Source: Gordionus sp. m RMFG-2023 (taxonomy: Eukaryota > Nematomorpha > Gordioida > Chordodea > Parachordodidae). Taken from it: 64,000 nt of DNA. The stretch spans positions 3,102,509 to 3,166,508 of the forward strand of contig NC_088777.1 of the NCBI RefSeq assembly GCF_954871325.1, read 5' to 3'. Under the pieces are notes generated by a model. It searched no databases and had not been told where the DNA came from. It saw nothing but the letters and a program-made list of their open reading frames with translations. Of the stretch, positions 37,117-48,631 are shown piece by piece; position 1 is the first letter of the stretch, and the number at the start of each line of letters is the position of its first letter. Made by a program: the position numbers and the translations under genes.

Positions 37117-38159
37117 ATATAAATATATAAAAGGGAAATAAAAGTTGTAAAAATGTATTATTCAAAAATTTATTAAAATTGTGGCTAATAGAGGAGCCTG
37201 GAGCTAGGTAAACCCCAGGACTTGGCAAGTCACTTAATTTCATTTGAAAATTAAATAGACGAGAAGGTTATAATTTTTATCCTAATACAGCTTTCATTAG
37301 TGTACGTATTTAGGCACAAATTTTATAAATTATTAATTATTAAAAATCTATTTAAGAAATAAAATTTTTATGTTAAATTCAAAATATTTTTACATGACCA
37401 AATTTTTATTTTTATTTTATTATATAATCATTTATATATAAATTAAATTTTATAGAAATGTTTTAACTTTTTTTTTATAATTTGAGAGAATTTTATGATT
37501 AGAACGGAGCTTGCTAAACCTTACACGTCAATTATGGCCATTTATATGGAAAAAAAATATATATTTCAAAATCTTGGAAAGAAAATTTTATTGCATGATT
37601 GGTATTTAGGATTTATGCCTATAAAAAAATAATCTCTCCTATAGATTCTTACTTTTATTATGTATATAATGTTCAAAATTCATCAGTATTAAGTTTTAAT
37701 TTTTATATATATAATTAGTTTCAATTTAAAAGTAATGATATTTTGTACAAAAAAAATAATCAAGTTTTTCTATATGTATCATTATTAATAACTAAAAATG
37801 CATTTCATACATTAAAAATCTAATGGTTTATGAAGCCCCCTTCGGTAATTTGCCCTACCTTTGGGACTTGTTTAGCAAAATTTCAACTTTTACAAAAAAT
37901 AAAATTTCAAAAATATAATTATAAATTAAAAATATTTATAGGGTTTCTTTATAGAGCGGCATAGTTATAGATATCGATGCGTATATTAATCTTTATAATA
38001 TCTAATAATAAAAAGAATTTATAGCCTATTTCGCAAAAATAGGTTTCTTCTAGCCCCAGTCTCCTCTACTTATCAATCAAAATGAATAAATTTAAAAACA
38101 ATTCGGATATAAATTAGAATTTCGCAAAATATCAGTGATAAATTTTACGTTGCTTTATA

Positions 38160-38300
38160 GGTATAAAATCATTAGGCTCAACCCGGTTCATGATTATTTT
38201 CAGTGGTTCGGTTCAGCGTTTATGTATATAATTTATCGGTTTAGGTTCGATAAAAAAATAACGGTTAATAACAATTTAAAGGTTCGTTTAGGATCCTTGC
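38160..38300. mobile_element. Relic of the CAGGGATAC-ended hAT family
   Basis: It carries CAACCCGGTTCATG, GGTTCGGTTCAG and GGTTCGATAAAAAAATAACGG, then ends near TTTAGGATCCTTG. The same words in the same order form the ends near 42,303-42,430 and 45,616-45,733. A further relic lies at about 39,620-39,730 (AACCGAACCC ... GAACCCTGG). Confidence 0.4.
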
Positions 38301-39223
38301 AATATTTTATTTTTTCTATGAAGTGTTATTAATTGTTTAATATTTTAAGGCTCCGTCAGATACCGTTTTTTTAACGGTAAATTAGGAAAGAGGGTAGGGC
38401 TGAAGATTAAAGCATACAAGAAGGCTGAGAGATATTTTCCTTCTTCACAAATTAATCTCCTATCCTCTTTTATCAATACAAATCTCAAGGAGTTCCAATT
38501 TTTTTTCAAAAGTATCTTTTTTAGATGACATTACCCTTTTTTGCCGCCCCTCTCCCAGTGATGCCACTGCTCTAATCGATGTCGATCAAAATGATAAAAA
38601 TATTCGATATATTACGTAGTTCCAACATATTTATTGGTTAATTTATTTTTAAATTTTTGAAGTTTTTATAATTCCTCTTCCTTACATGAAAATTAAATTT
38701 TAACCATAACTCAAATTTTAAACCAAACAATCACATATTATCATTATCAGAAGTAAAACGCAAAAATATTTCCGATAACCAAAAGCTTTCTCTATTTTCA
38801 CCCCATTTTCAATATTCAACTTTATACAAGCTATCGAAGTGCAAAAAAATTTAAGATGTTTAAATATGATATTGAAATTTGAACCTGTTTCCTGCATTCA
38901 TGACAAAAACTATTATTTTTTTGCTTTGAATTTATAAACTCTTAATTTATTTCTGTCACTCTTCCATTTTAAAAATTATTTAACGGCATTCAATTTATCG
39001 TGTTTCTTCCCTTTTGAACATATTTTTTTAGCCTAGTTTGTCCTAGTTTGTAAGATTTTTTTTTTGTTTATACGAATATTTTTATTAAATGTCAATCGCT
39101 TTTGTGATAAAATTTTTATCATTTTTTTTATATGAATTCATTCTTCGTTTTTTGGATAAATGAATGGAATTATTATTTTTCTCTTAACTTTTCAAGAAAA
39201 GATTTTTCTTCTGGAATATTTTC

Positions 39224-39437
39224 AAAGATATTATTTTGAGTAAATTTTATTTTAATAAAGATATAAAGATTATTTTGAGTAAATTTTATTTTAATAAAGA
39301 TATAAAGATTATTTTTGAGTAAATTTTATTTTAATAAAGATATTAAAGATTATTTTGAGTAAAATTTTATTTTAATAAAGATATTAAAGATTATTTTGAG
39401 TAAATTTTATTTTGATAAAGATATAGAGATTATTTTG
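39224..39437. repeat. 38-40-bp minisatellite, about five and a half units
   Basis: The unit GATTATTTTGAGTAAATTTT followed by ATTTTAATAAAGATATAAA is repeated head to tail with only one- and two-base differences between units, so the array is recent. It is non-coding in all frames as far as can be seen. Confidence 0.9.
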
Positions 39438-39949
39438 AGCTGTTGGACACACTTATATAATTTTTGAAAGTACACCTATATAATTAGATTCTTGAAAGCT
39501 TGTTAGTTAGTTAGTTCGTTTTTTCTTAGTTTTTCTTTTCAGATTTTTCGAAATTAAGTTTTAGCTATTAGCTTTTTCACCTTTTTTTGTTAATGTTGTT
39601 TTATGAAAATAGTATATTTATATTTCCGATTGCCAAACAAAACCGAACCCATTTTTTAAATTTTCTCAGAACTCGAAACTGGACCGAATCTGGCTAAAAG
39701 TTTTGAAGAGTTCAGAACCCTGGTATAAATAAATATTGATTTATTAAATTAATTTACCAACATTCAACATGAATAATATTTAATAATTCACTACATTAGA
39801 TAAGCGTCTCATTGACTCATTGAGACGCCACCCCAATTTCCCGCCGCTCCAAATTGACGCTCTGCCGAATGATCGCCGCGCTGAATTAATGCCGGTCCAA
39901 ATTATCAGCGCTAAATTGTCGTAGGCTAAATTTTTAGAAATTTTTAAAT

Positions 39950-40980
39950 GTATACTATTGGGTAGTAACGTGCTATACTTTGGTGTATGTTGGAAAGGAA
40001 AGATTCTATATTGACATGTATCGTTCGTTGTGCACATTTTTACTTCAGATTCTCTACCTCATCAATCCTCAAAGCTTATCTACCCTCGTACCATTGTAAA
40101 ATAAAGGATAGGTTATATAATTACATATGCCACCCTATTTATTTTTAATATTTTTCTATTTTTTATGATTCCTCCATCTATTGACAATAGTCAAAGCTGT
40201 TCCTCGTAATCCTAATTCAGAGCTAGCCGGCGCACCAAATCTTATGACTACTCTACTGTACTCTAATTAATCCTATGACTTCAAATTTAACTTGTTGATT
40301 TTTATCTTCATTTGAAAATGAACCGCTATAAAATATATATTATTTTTTAATGTCATAGTGGGCTGCAATTATTTATTCACCTTATAAATTTTTATATTTT
40401 TCCACAGAATAAAATTTAATAAATAATGGCGTGCGGGGTAGTTGAGAGGTAAAAAATAGATAATAAGATACATTATCTAGAAAAAGGACCACTGAGATCA
40501 GATTTTGCCTTAGATGGGTAGAAAGATTTATGAGAAAGGGCAACTTAAAACACTTTGAATGGTAAAATTAGCTATAGATGATTATAAGACACCAATAATA
40601 TAAACACGCTGTTTAATCTCCAAACCCTCGCTCGACTTCTCTGAAGGCCACAAATGTATAAAAACATATTTATTACCATCCAGTGGTGAATTCACCTAAT
40701 TGCATTAGTTTTTACATATCACCGCTACACTTTACTCAGAATATCTTACACAAGGCCGCATTTACGAAATGTTTTGCAAGAGATTGCGTCACCAAATTCT
40801 CTCCCATTCCTAATGGTGCCTCGAGCATTCATAAATTTCCTTATGAAATATTTTAACTCTCAGATACACTGGGAAAATTCTTCTCTTGATCACAGGATCT
40901 TAAAACTCAGATTTCTAATATCAAAACTTACTCTATACAACAGGCATTTATATTCATTTGAATAATTGGATCGTCAGACT
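39950..40980. repeat. ~1-kb dispersed repeat, copy 1 (pair at 54,160-55,125)
   Basis: This segment aligns in the same orientation with 54,160-55,125. Shared words: AGATTCTCTAC, AAAATAAAGGATAG, ATCTATTGACAAT, CAGAGCTAG, AATCCTATGACT and TAATATCAAAAC. The inner part 40,430-40,560 is inverted relative to the other copy. The unit has no recognised protein motif or terminal repeat. Confidence 0.75.
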
Positions 40981-41459
40981 ATGTTATTATTAAAATCTTT
41001 CGTGTATTTGTTCGACAAGTTAATTAAAAAATTAGCGAATAATTTCGCCAAAATGAAATCTGGTAAAAAAAATAATATGTTTGTTAAAAGGAATTGATTG
41101 ATTTATTGCTAATAGAATAACTATTACAATTAAACATTATAGATAGAATTATTTTAATTTGATACTTTACCTGGATGTTTATAGTTTATAGTGGCTAGTC
41201 ATACTCTTCATCAGAAAATTTGATAAACAATGACCAATTTTACGAAAACATACAAAAACAACAAGATAATTATTATCTGCACTTTTAAATGTTTTTATTG
41301 TATATCTTGATATCGTGTGTTTTTTTTAACATTCATAACGTAATCCTCTCTAAATGCTTTGATCATTTAATTTTATTAAAATGCAATAAAACCTCCTTTT
41401 ACAAAATATTGAAAAGGTGAAATCAAGCTATAAATACCACGTAACCTACAACATCTAGT

Positions 41460-41664
41460 TAGTGTTGTTAAAAGGCTCGTTTTGAGCCGATTTTAAAAAC
41501 GGCAAACTCAATATTTTATCCAGAAAAATATTAGGTAAGTCTGAAGATTTTGCTCATAGAAGGAAGAAAGGTATAGACATATATTATGGAAATCTCGAGA
41601 CTTAGAGCAATATTTTTCTGGCTAAAATATTGAGTTAGCCGTTTTTAACCGTTTAACAACACTA
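41460..41664. mobile_element. hAT-type MITE, complete, with 8-bp target-site duplication
   Basis: It is 205 bp, starting TAGTGTTGTTAAAAGGCTC and ending CCGTTTAACAACACTA. The flanking octamers are CATCTAGT (41,452-41,459) and CATCTAAT (41,665-41,672), differing at one base, as expected for an aged hAT duplication. The element is close to a full palindrome: the inner part pairs CTCAATATTTTATCCAG with CTGGCTAAAATATTGAG. Confidence 0.9.
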
Positions 41665-42302
41665 CATCTAATTAGCTTCAGAAAAAAAAGCTGAAAATAT
41701 ATTTTCTGGATTTAAACATAGATCTATGATATTATTAATTCACCGACTACGTCATCCAATCAAAATTGTTAATTTTTTTTAACATGTTTGGATGTTTTAT
41801 GAATTATACATGAATAACTTTACTCGCCTCTTGGCTAAAATCCATTATTCACTTATCGATTAATTCGTTTTTTAGATATTCCAAATTTTTTTTTAAAAAA
41901 AAATTTTATTATAAAAATCACTTAATTATATATAAAGATAATAATATATATTTTGTTTCAAAATGTGGATAATATTAATTTTAAAAAAAAACCCCATGAA
42001 GTATTTTGTAAGAGTTAGTTCAAAGCTTTTTTAATTGAAATGCACCTTCTTCTTATTTTTTATTATATTATTTAAAATAAAATCGCTCTAGAAATTAAAT
42101 TTATAATACAATCATTTATGCCTAGATTTGAAAATTTATATAAGCTGTTGTTCAGTAGGTTTTCGAGGCTCCGATTTCAATTTTTCTGTCATATCAAAAT
42201 CATGAATAGGTAGCTTCGTGAGTGTGGCTAGGGTTAAAAAATGTTTCATATCCAAAATCGGCGATAGGTTTAAAGATCTATAATAATTAATAGGGTAAGA
42301 AC

Positions 42303-44600
42303 CAGGGATACAAACCGAAACTATCAGGCGGATAAAAATAACGGTTTAAAGTTCGGATTCTGGTTCGGTTCATAAAAAATAAAAATATCGTTTCGGTTAG
42401 AACCTCTAAAAACCGGTTTAAACAATTTTGTATTCAAACCTACATTCGAATTATGTATAAGGAAGAATATTTTTAAAAAAATACATATATTAAAATAAAA
42501 CCTTCATTTTTATTAATTGCACATTATAAAATAATATTTAATTTTTAAATATAACAAAGAAATATCAATGCTTAATTTTAATATGAACAATGTTTATTTT
42601 TATTTATTTAATTTTTTTTTATTAAATCGCACAATTAATATATTTTCAAGATTAGTCTTACTCAAATTACATCTATAAGGAGATAGTGTAAATTTAATTT
42701 CCACAGTAACTTGGGTAGCCGTTACTGCCAGTATGATATCAGACAATTTACATAATTCTGGGTATCGATTACTTTGATTTCTTCACTCGTCTAAAATTTC
42801 ATATTTCTATTTAACCTTGGTTCTTTAGAGAAATTAACTAAAATATTTAATATTCTCCGATATTTGTAATAGATTTTGTTTATTACCATCTTTTTTCTAA
42901 AAAAAGACTTTCTGCTAAATCCTCTTCACATAAAGATTCATTATAGAGATATATATTGTCACTATAAAGTCATATAATTATGTAACTTTTTTTGATTCAT
43001 CTTCCCTAGAATCTTTCACTCTTATAACAAAGTTTAATTCCATGTTATGCCATATTTCAATAACATGCTCCTCTAGCCTTGGTTTCTTCTTTTTCAGTCA
43101 GAAGCACTTGATATCTATATAATAAAAATTAAAAATATCATTAAAATAATCTTATTATTTTTTATGAATAGATAGAAATATGTAAAGTAAAATAAAATTA
43201 TTAGACCTTAAATTTAGAAATAGGCATGACAAAAAGGCATTGTTGTTTAAAAGTTGTTTCTCTTTAAAATTCATAACATATATTTTTGAAAAAGCAAAGG
43301 ATAAAGTTAAAATAGAAATTTCTTATTTAGCTTTTAGCCATACATAAAAATCTCCTAAAGTTAGCTGCTCAAGTTGTAAGTTCTTGGTAGCTATTGGTTT
43401 TAGGATATTTATTAACCCTATAATTACTTCCCATTCTAAAGCTGTAAAATAAAGTTTACTGTATGATACTGAAAATTCCTTACACATATTTTTTAATTCA
43501 TTCAATCTCTCTAGCATGCATGTGATAGGTTGATAACCATTTGTGACAATCCAATATAGATATTTAAAAGTTTAATTTTTTTAGTATTATTGATATCGAT
43601 TCTGTCTTTAGCTTCTTCCAGGCAATACTAGCTTTAATAATAATATTAGAAACTGAGCAATTTTTTACTGCATGATCTACCACAAGGTTGTAAGGTATGA
43701 GAAGCATATCTTATATATATAATAATATATTGAGAAACATTAAGATTGATTGTTAATTAATCAGGTACATGTTTGAAACTAGTAGAAACATCATTCAAAT
43801 TATCAATATTTTGTATTTGTTCTTCTTCATCATTTTGACATTTGATTTTCACCATCACTATCCTCCACAAAAAATTTTACCATCTTAATAAGATTTGCTC
43901 CATTCTCAGTTGTTATAATGTATATTTGTGATGTTTTGATTTCATAATCGTATAATACTTTTTATTTAAAAGAGTTTTAAATTTTCTGCAGTGGGCCGTT
44001 AAAAAATTTCTTTCATTGCTAGTGTTCTCAGAACAATTTATGCTTTTAATATACTGAAGATTAATACCAATAATGGAACCTGTTTAGACAAGTAAAATAG
44101 TCAATTAACTTATCATTTATTTCTTTGATTATATTTAGCCAAATACATAAGGATAATTCTGTAACATAGATTGAATATTTTGAGAATTAATTTTAATATT
44201 GCCCATGCCTTCTAATATAGGATCAAGAATGAATTTTTTTTAAATCGCTATTATCGATTAATTTAAATGGCCTGCCATTAAAAGTGACCACAATAGACTA
44301 TTATTATTTTTTATTTATTTTTACTGATATTGTTTGTTCTTTTAATGCTTCTTCTATCATCTGTTGGCTTGATGACATCTTAAACTTTTATATATATTTT
44401 ATTAGGTTATTGTTGTGATATTTTGTCAAATCTAGTCGAATTCGGTGCTTATTTCTTTTTTATGTGATCGCTCAAGATTTACTCCATGATGGCCTTTCAT
44501 ATATATTTGACAATCAGTGATATTACATTTTGATGTGTTATTTATAATACTATATGTAAATAATTTATGTGTTGGATTTAGTCTCTAGGCATTATAATAT
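42303..44600 (-). pseudogene. Decayed hAT transposon with BED-type transposase
   Basis: A terminus reading CAGGGATACAAACCGAAAC lies at 42,303. Minus-strand fragments of the transposase follow in order from 44,560 downward: the BED finger region (DCQIYMKGHHGVNLERSHKK), then ITTENGANLIKMVKFF near 43,900, RYASHTLQ near 43,700, then the clean 64-codon frame 43,323-43,517 with ALEWEVIIGLINILKPIATK and LQLEQLTLGDFYVW. These are the order and motifs of hAT transposases. The frame is broken repeatedly. It is a different family from the 25.1-kb hAT, whose end is TAGTGTTG. Confidence 0.75.
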
Positions 44601-45119
44601 TTAAAAAAATGCCGTAAAATAATATATTAAAGTTTATAAAAATTATGACTGACACCTATCAATCAAATATGATTGATATTAATCTTTGAAACAATTCGAA
44701 TATAATATTATATATTGATGTTATAATATATTATTTTATATATATATATAAATAATAAATGACTTTAAGAAATATATATGTTTAAAAAAAAGGAATCATC
44801 ATTATCTACTTTTTGTTTTAAAAAAATTGTATATTTTAAAAAAAAAATTGAAAAAATTAAAAACTGTCTAATCATGTTTCCATATCTAAGCCAAGTTTTG
44901 TTGTAAAAGGCGTATGATTGCGTTATTCGTTATTTTTTAAGTAATGTAATGAACTGTGTTCCCTTTATTTTTAACGAAATTTGAACATTAATGCCAATCT
45001 TTTTATTGACGAAAGTGGTTAGTGAGATTTGTGCATTTGAATTGAAAATGAAAAATATTAAGGATAATCAGTCATATAGTATTTTATAGTTTATTTATTT
45101 TAATTTATTTACATAATGC

Positions 45120-45560
45120 TATCAATCATCATCATCTGATTCTGAAGATGATTACAGAGAAATTTATTTACCATGGCCCAAATGTAATTAATACTTTTTT
45201 AAAATAACATCCTATAGATTGTGATACAATTATGAAAGGCCATCATGTTGTAGTGTATTGAGCGTCACATTAAAAGAAAGTATCCTATAAAACTCGTTAA
45301 ATTAACAAAAAAAAATAACAAAAGCCAAAAGAAATATAAAAAATTGATTAGGATGTTATCTAGCCAACAGACATTTAAAGGAAGTATTTACAGAAAACAC
45401 TCATAAATAATTCTCTTAGAAAGAGAATATTAGAAATATTTTAGTTAATTTTTTCTAATGAAAGTCGTCTAAATAGAGATAAAAATCTGACTATTGACAA
45501 AATCAGATCAGAGTAAAATGAGCCAAAATTATATAAATTGTTGGCTATTATATTGGGTTA
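45120..45560 (+). pseudogene. hAT transposase 5' fragment (left arm copy)
   Basis: Plus-strand reading gives DSEDDYREIYLPWPKCN, then after a gap DCDTIMKGHHVVVY and the rest of a broken BED finger, then KNLTIDKIRSE and EPKLYKLLAIIL. It is the inverted partner of 51,090-51,480 and inserted before the duplication. Confidence 0.55.
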
Positions 45561-46194
45561 TATATGTTTTTTTGATGGAATAAAGACATAATTCCAATGC
45601 AAAATTTTATATAAAAAAGTTTAAATCCATTTTTAGCGGTTTGAACCAAACGGATATTGTTATTCTTTTACAAATCTAACAGCAACCATCATTTTCACCT
45701 GAACCGAGCCGATATTCGTCTCGACTCGGATTCCTGCATGTTTGTATAAATATATATTTTTCAAAAAAAATTAAATTTTTGATCGATTTTATTTTATTAA
45801 TATTTTTAATGTATATTTTAAATATAAAAAAAAGGATACAGCCAATATTAAATTTAAAAAACAGTTTCGAATCAATTAAAGGAAACTGCCTCTCAGTTAG
45901 AAAAAATAAATTAATAATAAATAATATGAGAAGGTTATGCTTTATATTATCGACATCTTTAATACAAAATAATTAATAATAAAAAAATTTTTTAAATAAG
46001 TAATATATATTTATAATGATTTTTTTAAAAAAAACTTGAATATTGAATATTAATCATACTGAAATAAACATAGTAAAATAATTAATTTGAGATAATTCAT
46101 TGTTTTAAACTGTAAATTTTTTGTAAAAATATAATTCATAGCGACGACGTTTTATATAAATAGATTATATAATAATACCTTAGAAAAAAATTCC

Positions 46195-46518
46195 ATGGAA
46201 GATCAGCAACTTTGCTCTAATTATTCCTTAAAAATATTTGATAATTACGATATGAACTCGTTTATCAAAATTTTTTACATACTAATTTTGATTTCGGGAC
46301 TCGTCGGGAACATACTCGGAGTAGTTTTAATATATGATCCATCCGTGATCATCGGTTTATACTCTCATATAAGGAATCTGATTAAAGCCGTAAAGAGATC
46401 GACTGGAAAATTGTTTTTGAAAAAATCGCCGAATATATTTATCACATCTTCACGCCCTCAAAACCTGTTGTCAATAAATACTGGATTTGTAACTAATAGT
46501 GCATTTCCAGTAAAATAA
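46195..46518 (+). pseudogene. Truncated copy of the seven-transmembrane receptor
   Basis: The frame of 107 codons starts MEDQQLCSNYS and covers the N-terminus, the first membrane helix (ISGLVGNILGVVLIYD) and the long first intracellular loop. It differs from the full gene at about 18 residues plus one single-residue indel over about 105. A 16-bp deletion relative to the full gene falls after NSAFP, giving VK and a stop; about 15 bases later similarity ends. The remaining six helices are absent. A GTAAAA follows the last shared codon, so use as a splice donor cannot be fully excluded, but no matching downstream exon is visible. Upstream, TTATATAATAATACC precedes the ATG by about 25 bases, as in the full gene. 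Confidence 0.8.
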
Positions 46519-46691
46519 ATATTCATTCTTTCTTTCTTTCTTTCTATCATAACATTCTTATAATTTTTAAATATCGGGAAAGTGAACTTAACTAATTTTT
46601 TGATATAAATAGGCGGGAAATTTTTTTTAAAACAACATCAATGGTCAGATGTACAACAGTTAAATATTTTTAAAACATTGGTGAATAGTAG

Positions 46692-47937
46692 TGGCAATCA
46701 CCCGCCAGGAAAATATCACACCCCCCTGAAAAAAAACCCCCAGGAAAAAAAATCGCAGAAAAAAACTCCTAGGAAATAAACCCCTGGATTTTTTTTTCAT
46801 ATTTATAGAATTTACTTAAGACCTAATATAGTGTTGTTATACGGTTAGTTTTGAGCCGATTTTTAAAAAGGGCTAATTAAATATCTTAGCAAGAAAAATA
46901 TTGCTTAAGCCTAGAGATTTTGATAATATATGTCTAAACCTTTGTTCCTTCTATGAGCAAATTCTTCAGGGTTGCGAAATATTTTTCTAGATGAAATATT
47001 GAGTTAGGCGTTTTTAAAAATCGGCTCAAAACGAGCTTTAACACTATCTAATAATATAAGTATATTTTTATTTGGATTATAATGGATATACTCATATTTA
47101 TAATGCATAGAAAAATTAGTATTTTAGAAAAAAATATTATAAAAGTATAATATATTAATAAGCTAAATTTCTTTAGGCCCTAATTCATTATTTAAAGATT
47201 AATCATATACCCTTCCATAAAAAATGCTTAAACAAGATAAAATGCTGAAGTTCAAATTGGCACTGGGAAAAAATACCCCAGTAAAATAACCAATGTATTT
47301 CTTATTTTCGTAAAAATTATTTGCTACAGTAATAAATAAAATATCCATCCTTAATTATCATATTAAGTAGACTAAATTTGACAAAATTTTGCAATAAAAA
47401 ATATTTATTTTATTGGTAAATCATGATTATGTAATACAAATTTAATAATTTAGAATAATAATTATATGGGTTGACATCGAAGGAAATCTCTCTTATAAAA
47501 TCTGGAAGGCTTCGCACCCCATCACGGTATTCCGTTCTTTAACCGAATCTGGGTATTATAACTCTATTTTGTTTTCGGTGCCCAACTATCTACACGCCAT
47601 CGTTCAAGTTTGGTTTCATCGGTAGCCATCTCGCATTCCATTTTTTTTAATCAATACTCAGATTGGTGTTTATTCACAACCAGATTAGAAAACGATGATT
47701 CCAACCCTCTTCATTGATTATTTGCGTTCTACGTCGGATAGAGTGCTCATTCCAAGTTTCTGGAGGAAATCTAATCTCAATTTGACGTGTTTGAAATGAA
47801 TTGCTTCTTGTAAAAAATTCTATAAATCTGAAAAAAAATCCGGGGGTATTTTTTCCTGGGGGTTTATATTTAGGGGGCTTTTTTTCCTGAGGGTTTTTTC
47901 CGGCGGTTTATTTTCCTGAGGTTTATTTCCTATTACC
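46692..47937 (-). mobile_element. Mutator-like DNA transposon remnant with motif-repeat terminal inverted repeats
   Basis: The terminal inverted repeats are about 46,692-46,805 and 47,825-47,937. They are built of short tandem blocks like CCCCCAGGAAAAAAA, and the outer ends read GGCAAT and ATTACC. Inside, the minus strand near 47,640-47,820 reads FPPETWNEHSIRRRTQIINE then EGWNHRF, the C-terminal block of Mutator-like transposases (WN...RTNN.EGWH). Most of the transposase is gone. No 9-bp target duplication was found. A hAT-type MITE (46,829-47,046) is nested just inside the left repeat. Confidence 0.7.
46829..47046. mobile_element. hAT-type MITE, complete, nested in the Mutator-like element
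   Basis: It is 218 bp, from TAGTGTTGTTATACGG to CGAGCTTTAACACTA. The flanks CCTAATA (left) and TCTAATA (right) fit a slightly eroded target duplication. It carries the family's central block with CTAAACCTTTGTTCCTTCT. Confidence 0.85.
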
Positions 47938-47949
47938 TTAAAAAATATC

Positions 47950-48630
47950 TCTTTTTTAAAAAATTCCTTATGCCTGGGTGGAGTATAACTGCTTGGGTCT
48001 ATATTTAGAATACCACTCTAAGAGATAATATGATTTTTTGAACTTATTTATTAAGGAGATAAGGAGATCAGAAACAAAATATTTAATTTACATTTAAATA
48101 TTAAAGATTAAAAGAAAAAGTATCTAAATATCGAATTATAAACTTAAACATCACTTTTTATCGTAATATAATAATTTATATTAAATTTTGTTCATTAATT
48201 TATGATAATATTTTGCCAAAATAAGTATATGATGTATAAAAAAAAATGAAATCATTAAATACAAATTAAAAAAAAAATTCACCCATTGTGAAAAAATAAT
48301 ATAATAGTTAAAAGCAAAATTATAATTTAATAATATTGTATAATTTGATTATTATTATTTTTTTTGTAACTTATTTGTTAATTTCATAAATATATATACC
48401 TAATAAAAATTATAATAATTAAAGAAATTATGTGAACAATTTAAAAAGAAAAAAATATAAGAACTATATATAAAAAAAAATATATATACTGGGTTAGAGG
48501 TCATTGGTAGAAATAACTTTTAGGATTATGTAATAACCAGGAAAGTCAAGTTACTTTCTAATTTTTGACCTAAGTATATCTAATTATTAAATAATTTTTT
48601 ATAAGTTTATAATTGCCAATACTCAAAAAT
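47950..48630. other. Receptor 3' flank and loop of the inverted duplication; no gene seen
   Basis: AT-rich with A and T runs. It would hold the 3' UTR of the receptor gene on the minus strand. Several AATAAA/ATTAAA words are present but composition makes any single one unremarkable. Confidence 0.4.
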
Positions 48631-48631
48631 T

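Larger units (their letters stand above)
44895..46534. repeat. Left arm of an inverted duplication around the receptor gene
   Basis: This arm pairs with 49,790-51,750 in inverted orientation. It holds a hAT 5' fragment (45,120-45,560), the CAGGAATCC-type hAT end (to 45,733), the receptor's upstream sequence and its first 105 or so codons. Matching landmarks include TTTGAACATTAATGCCAATC (left) with the complement near 51,645-51,670, and AACAGTTTCGAATCAATTAA at 45,860 with its complement at 50,480. Confidence 0.85.

Noticed and set aside
39780-40037. Minus-strand 85-codon frame
   Set aside because: It overlaps the start of the ~1-kb dispersed repeat, has no domain, and the equivalent frame is not open in the second copy.
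42303-45733. A single complete hAT transposon bounded by CAGGGATAC and GGATTCCTG ends
   Set aside because: The transposase fragments on the two sides run in opposite directions and the flanking octamers (GGGTAAGA-type and CATGTTTG) do not match, so these ends belong to different copies.
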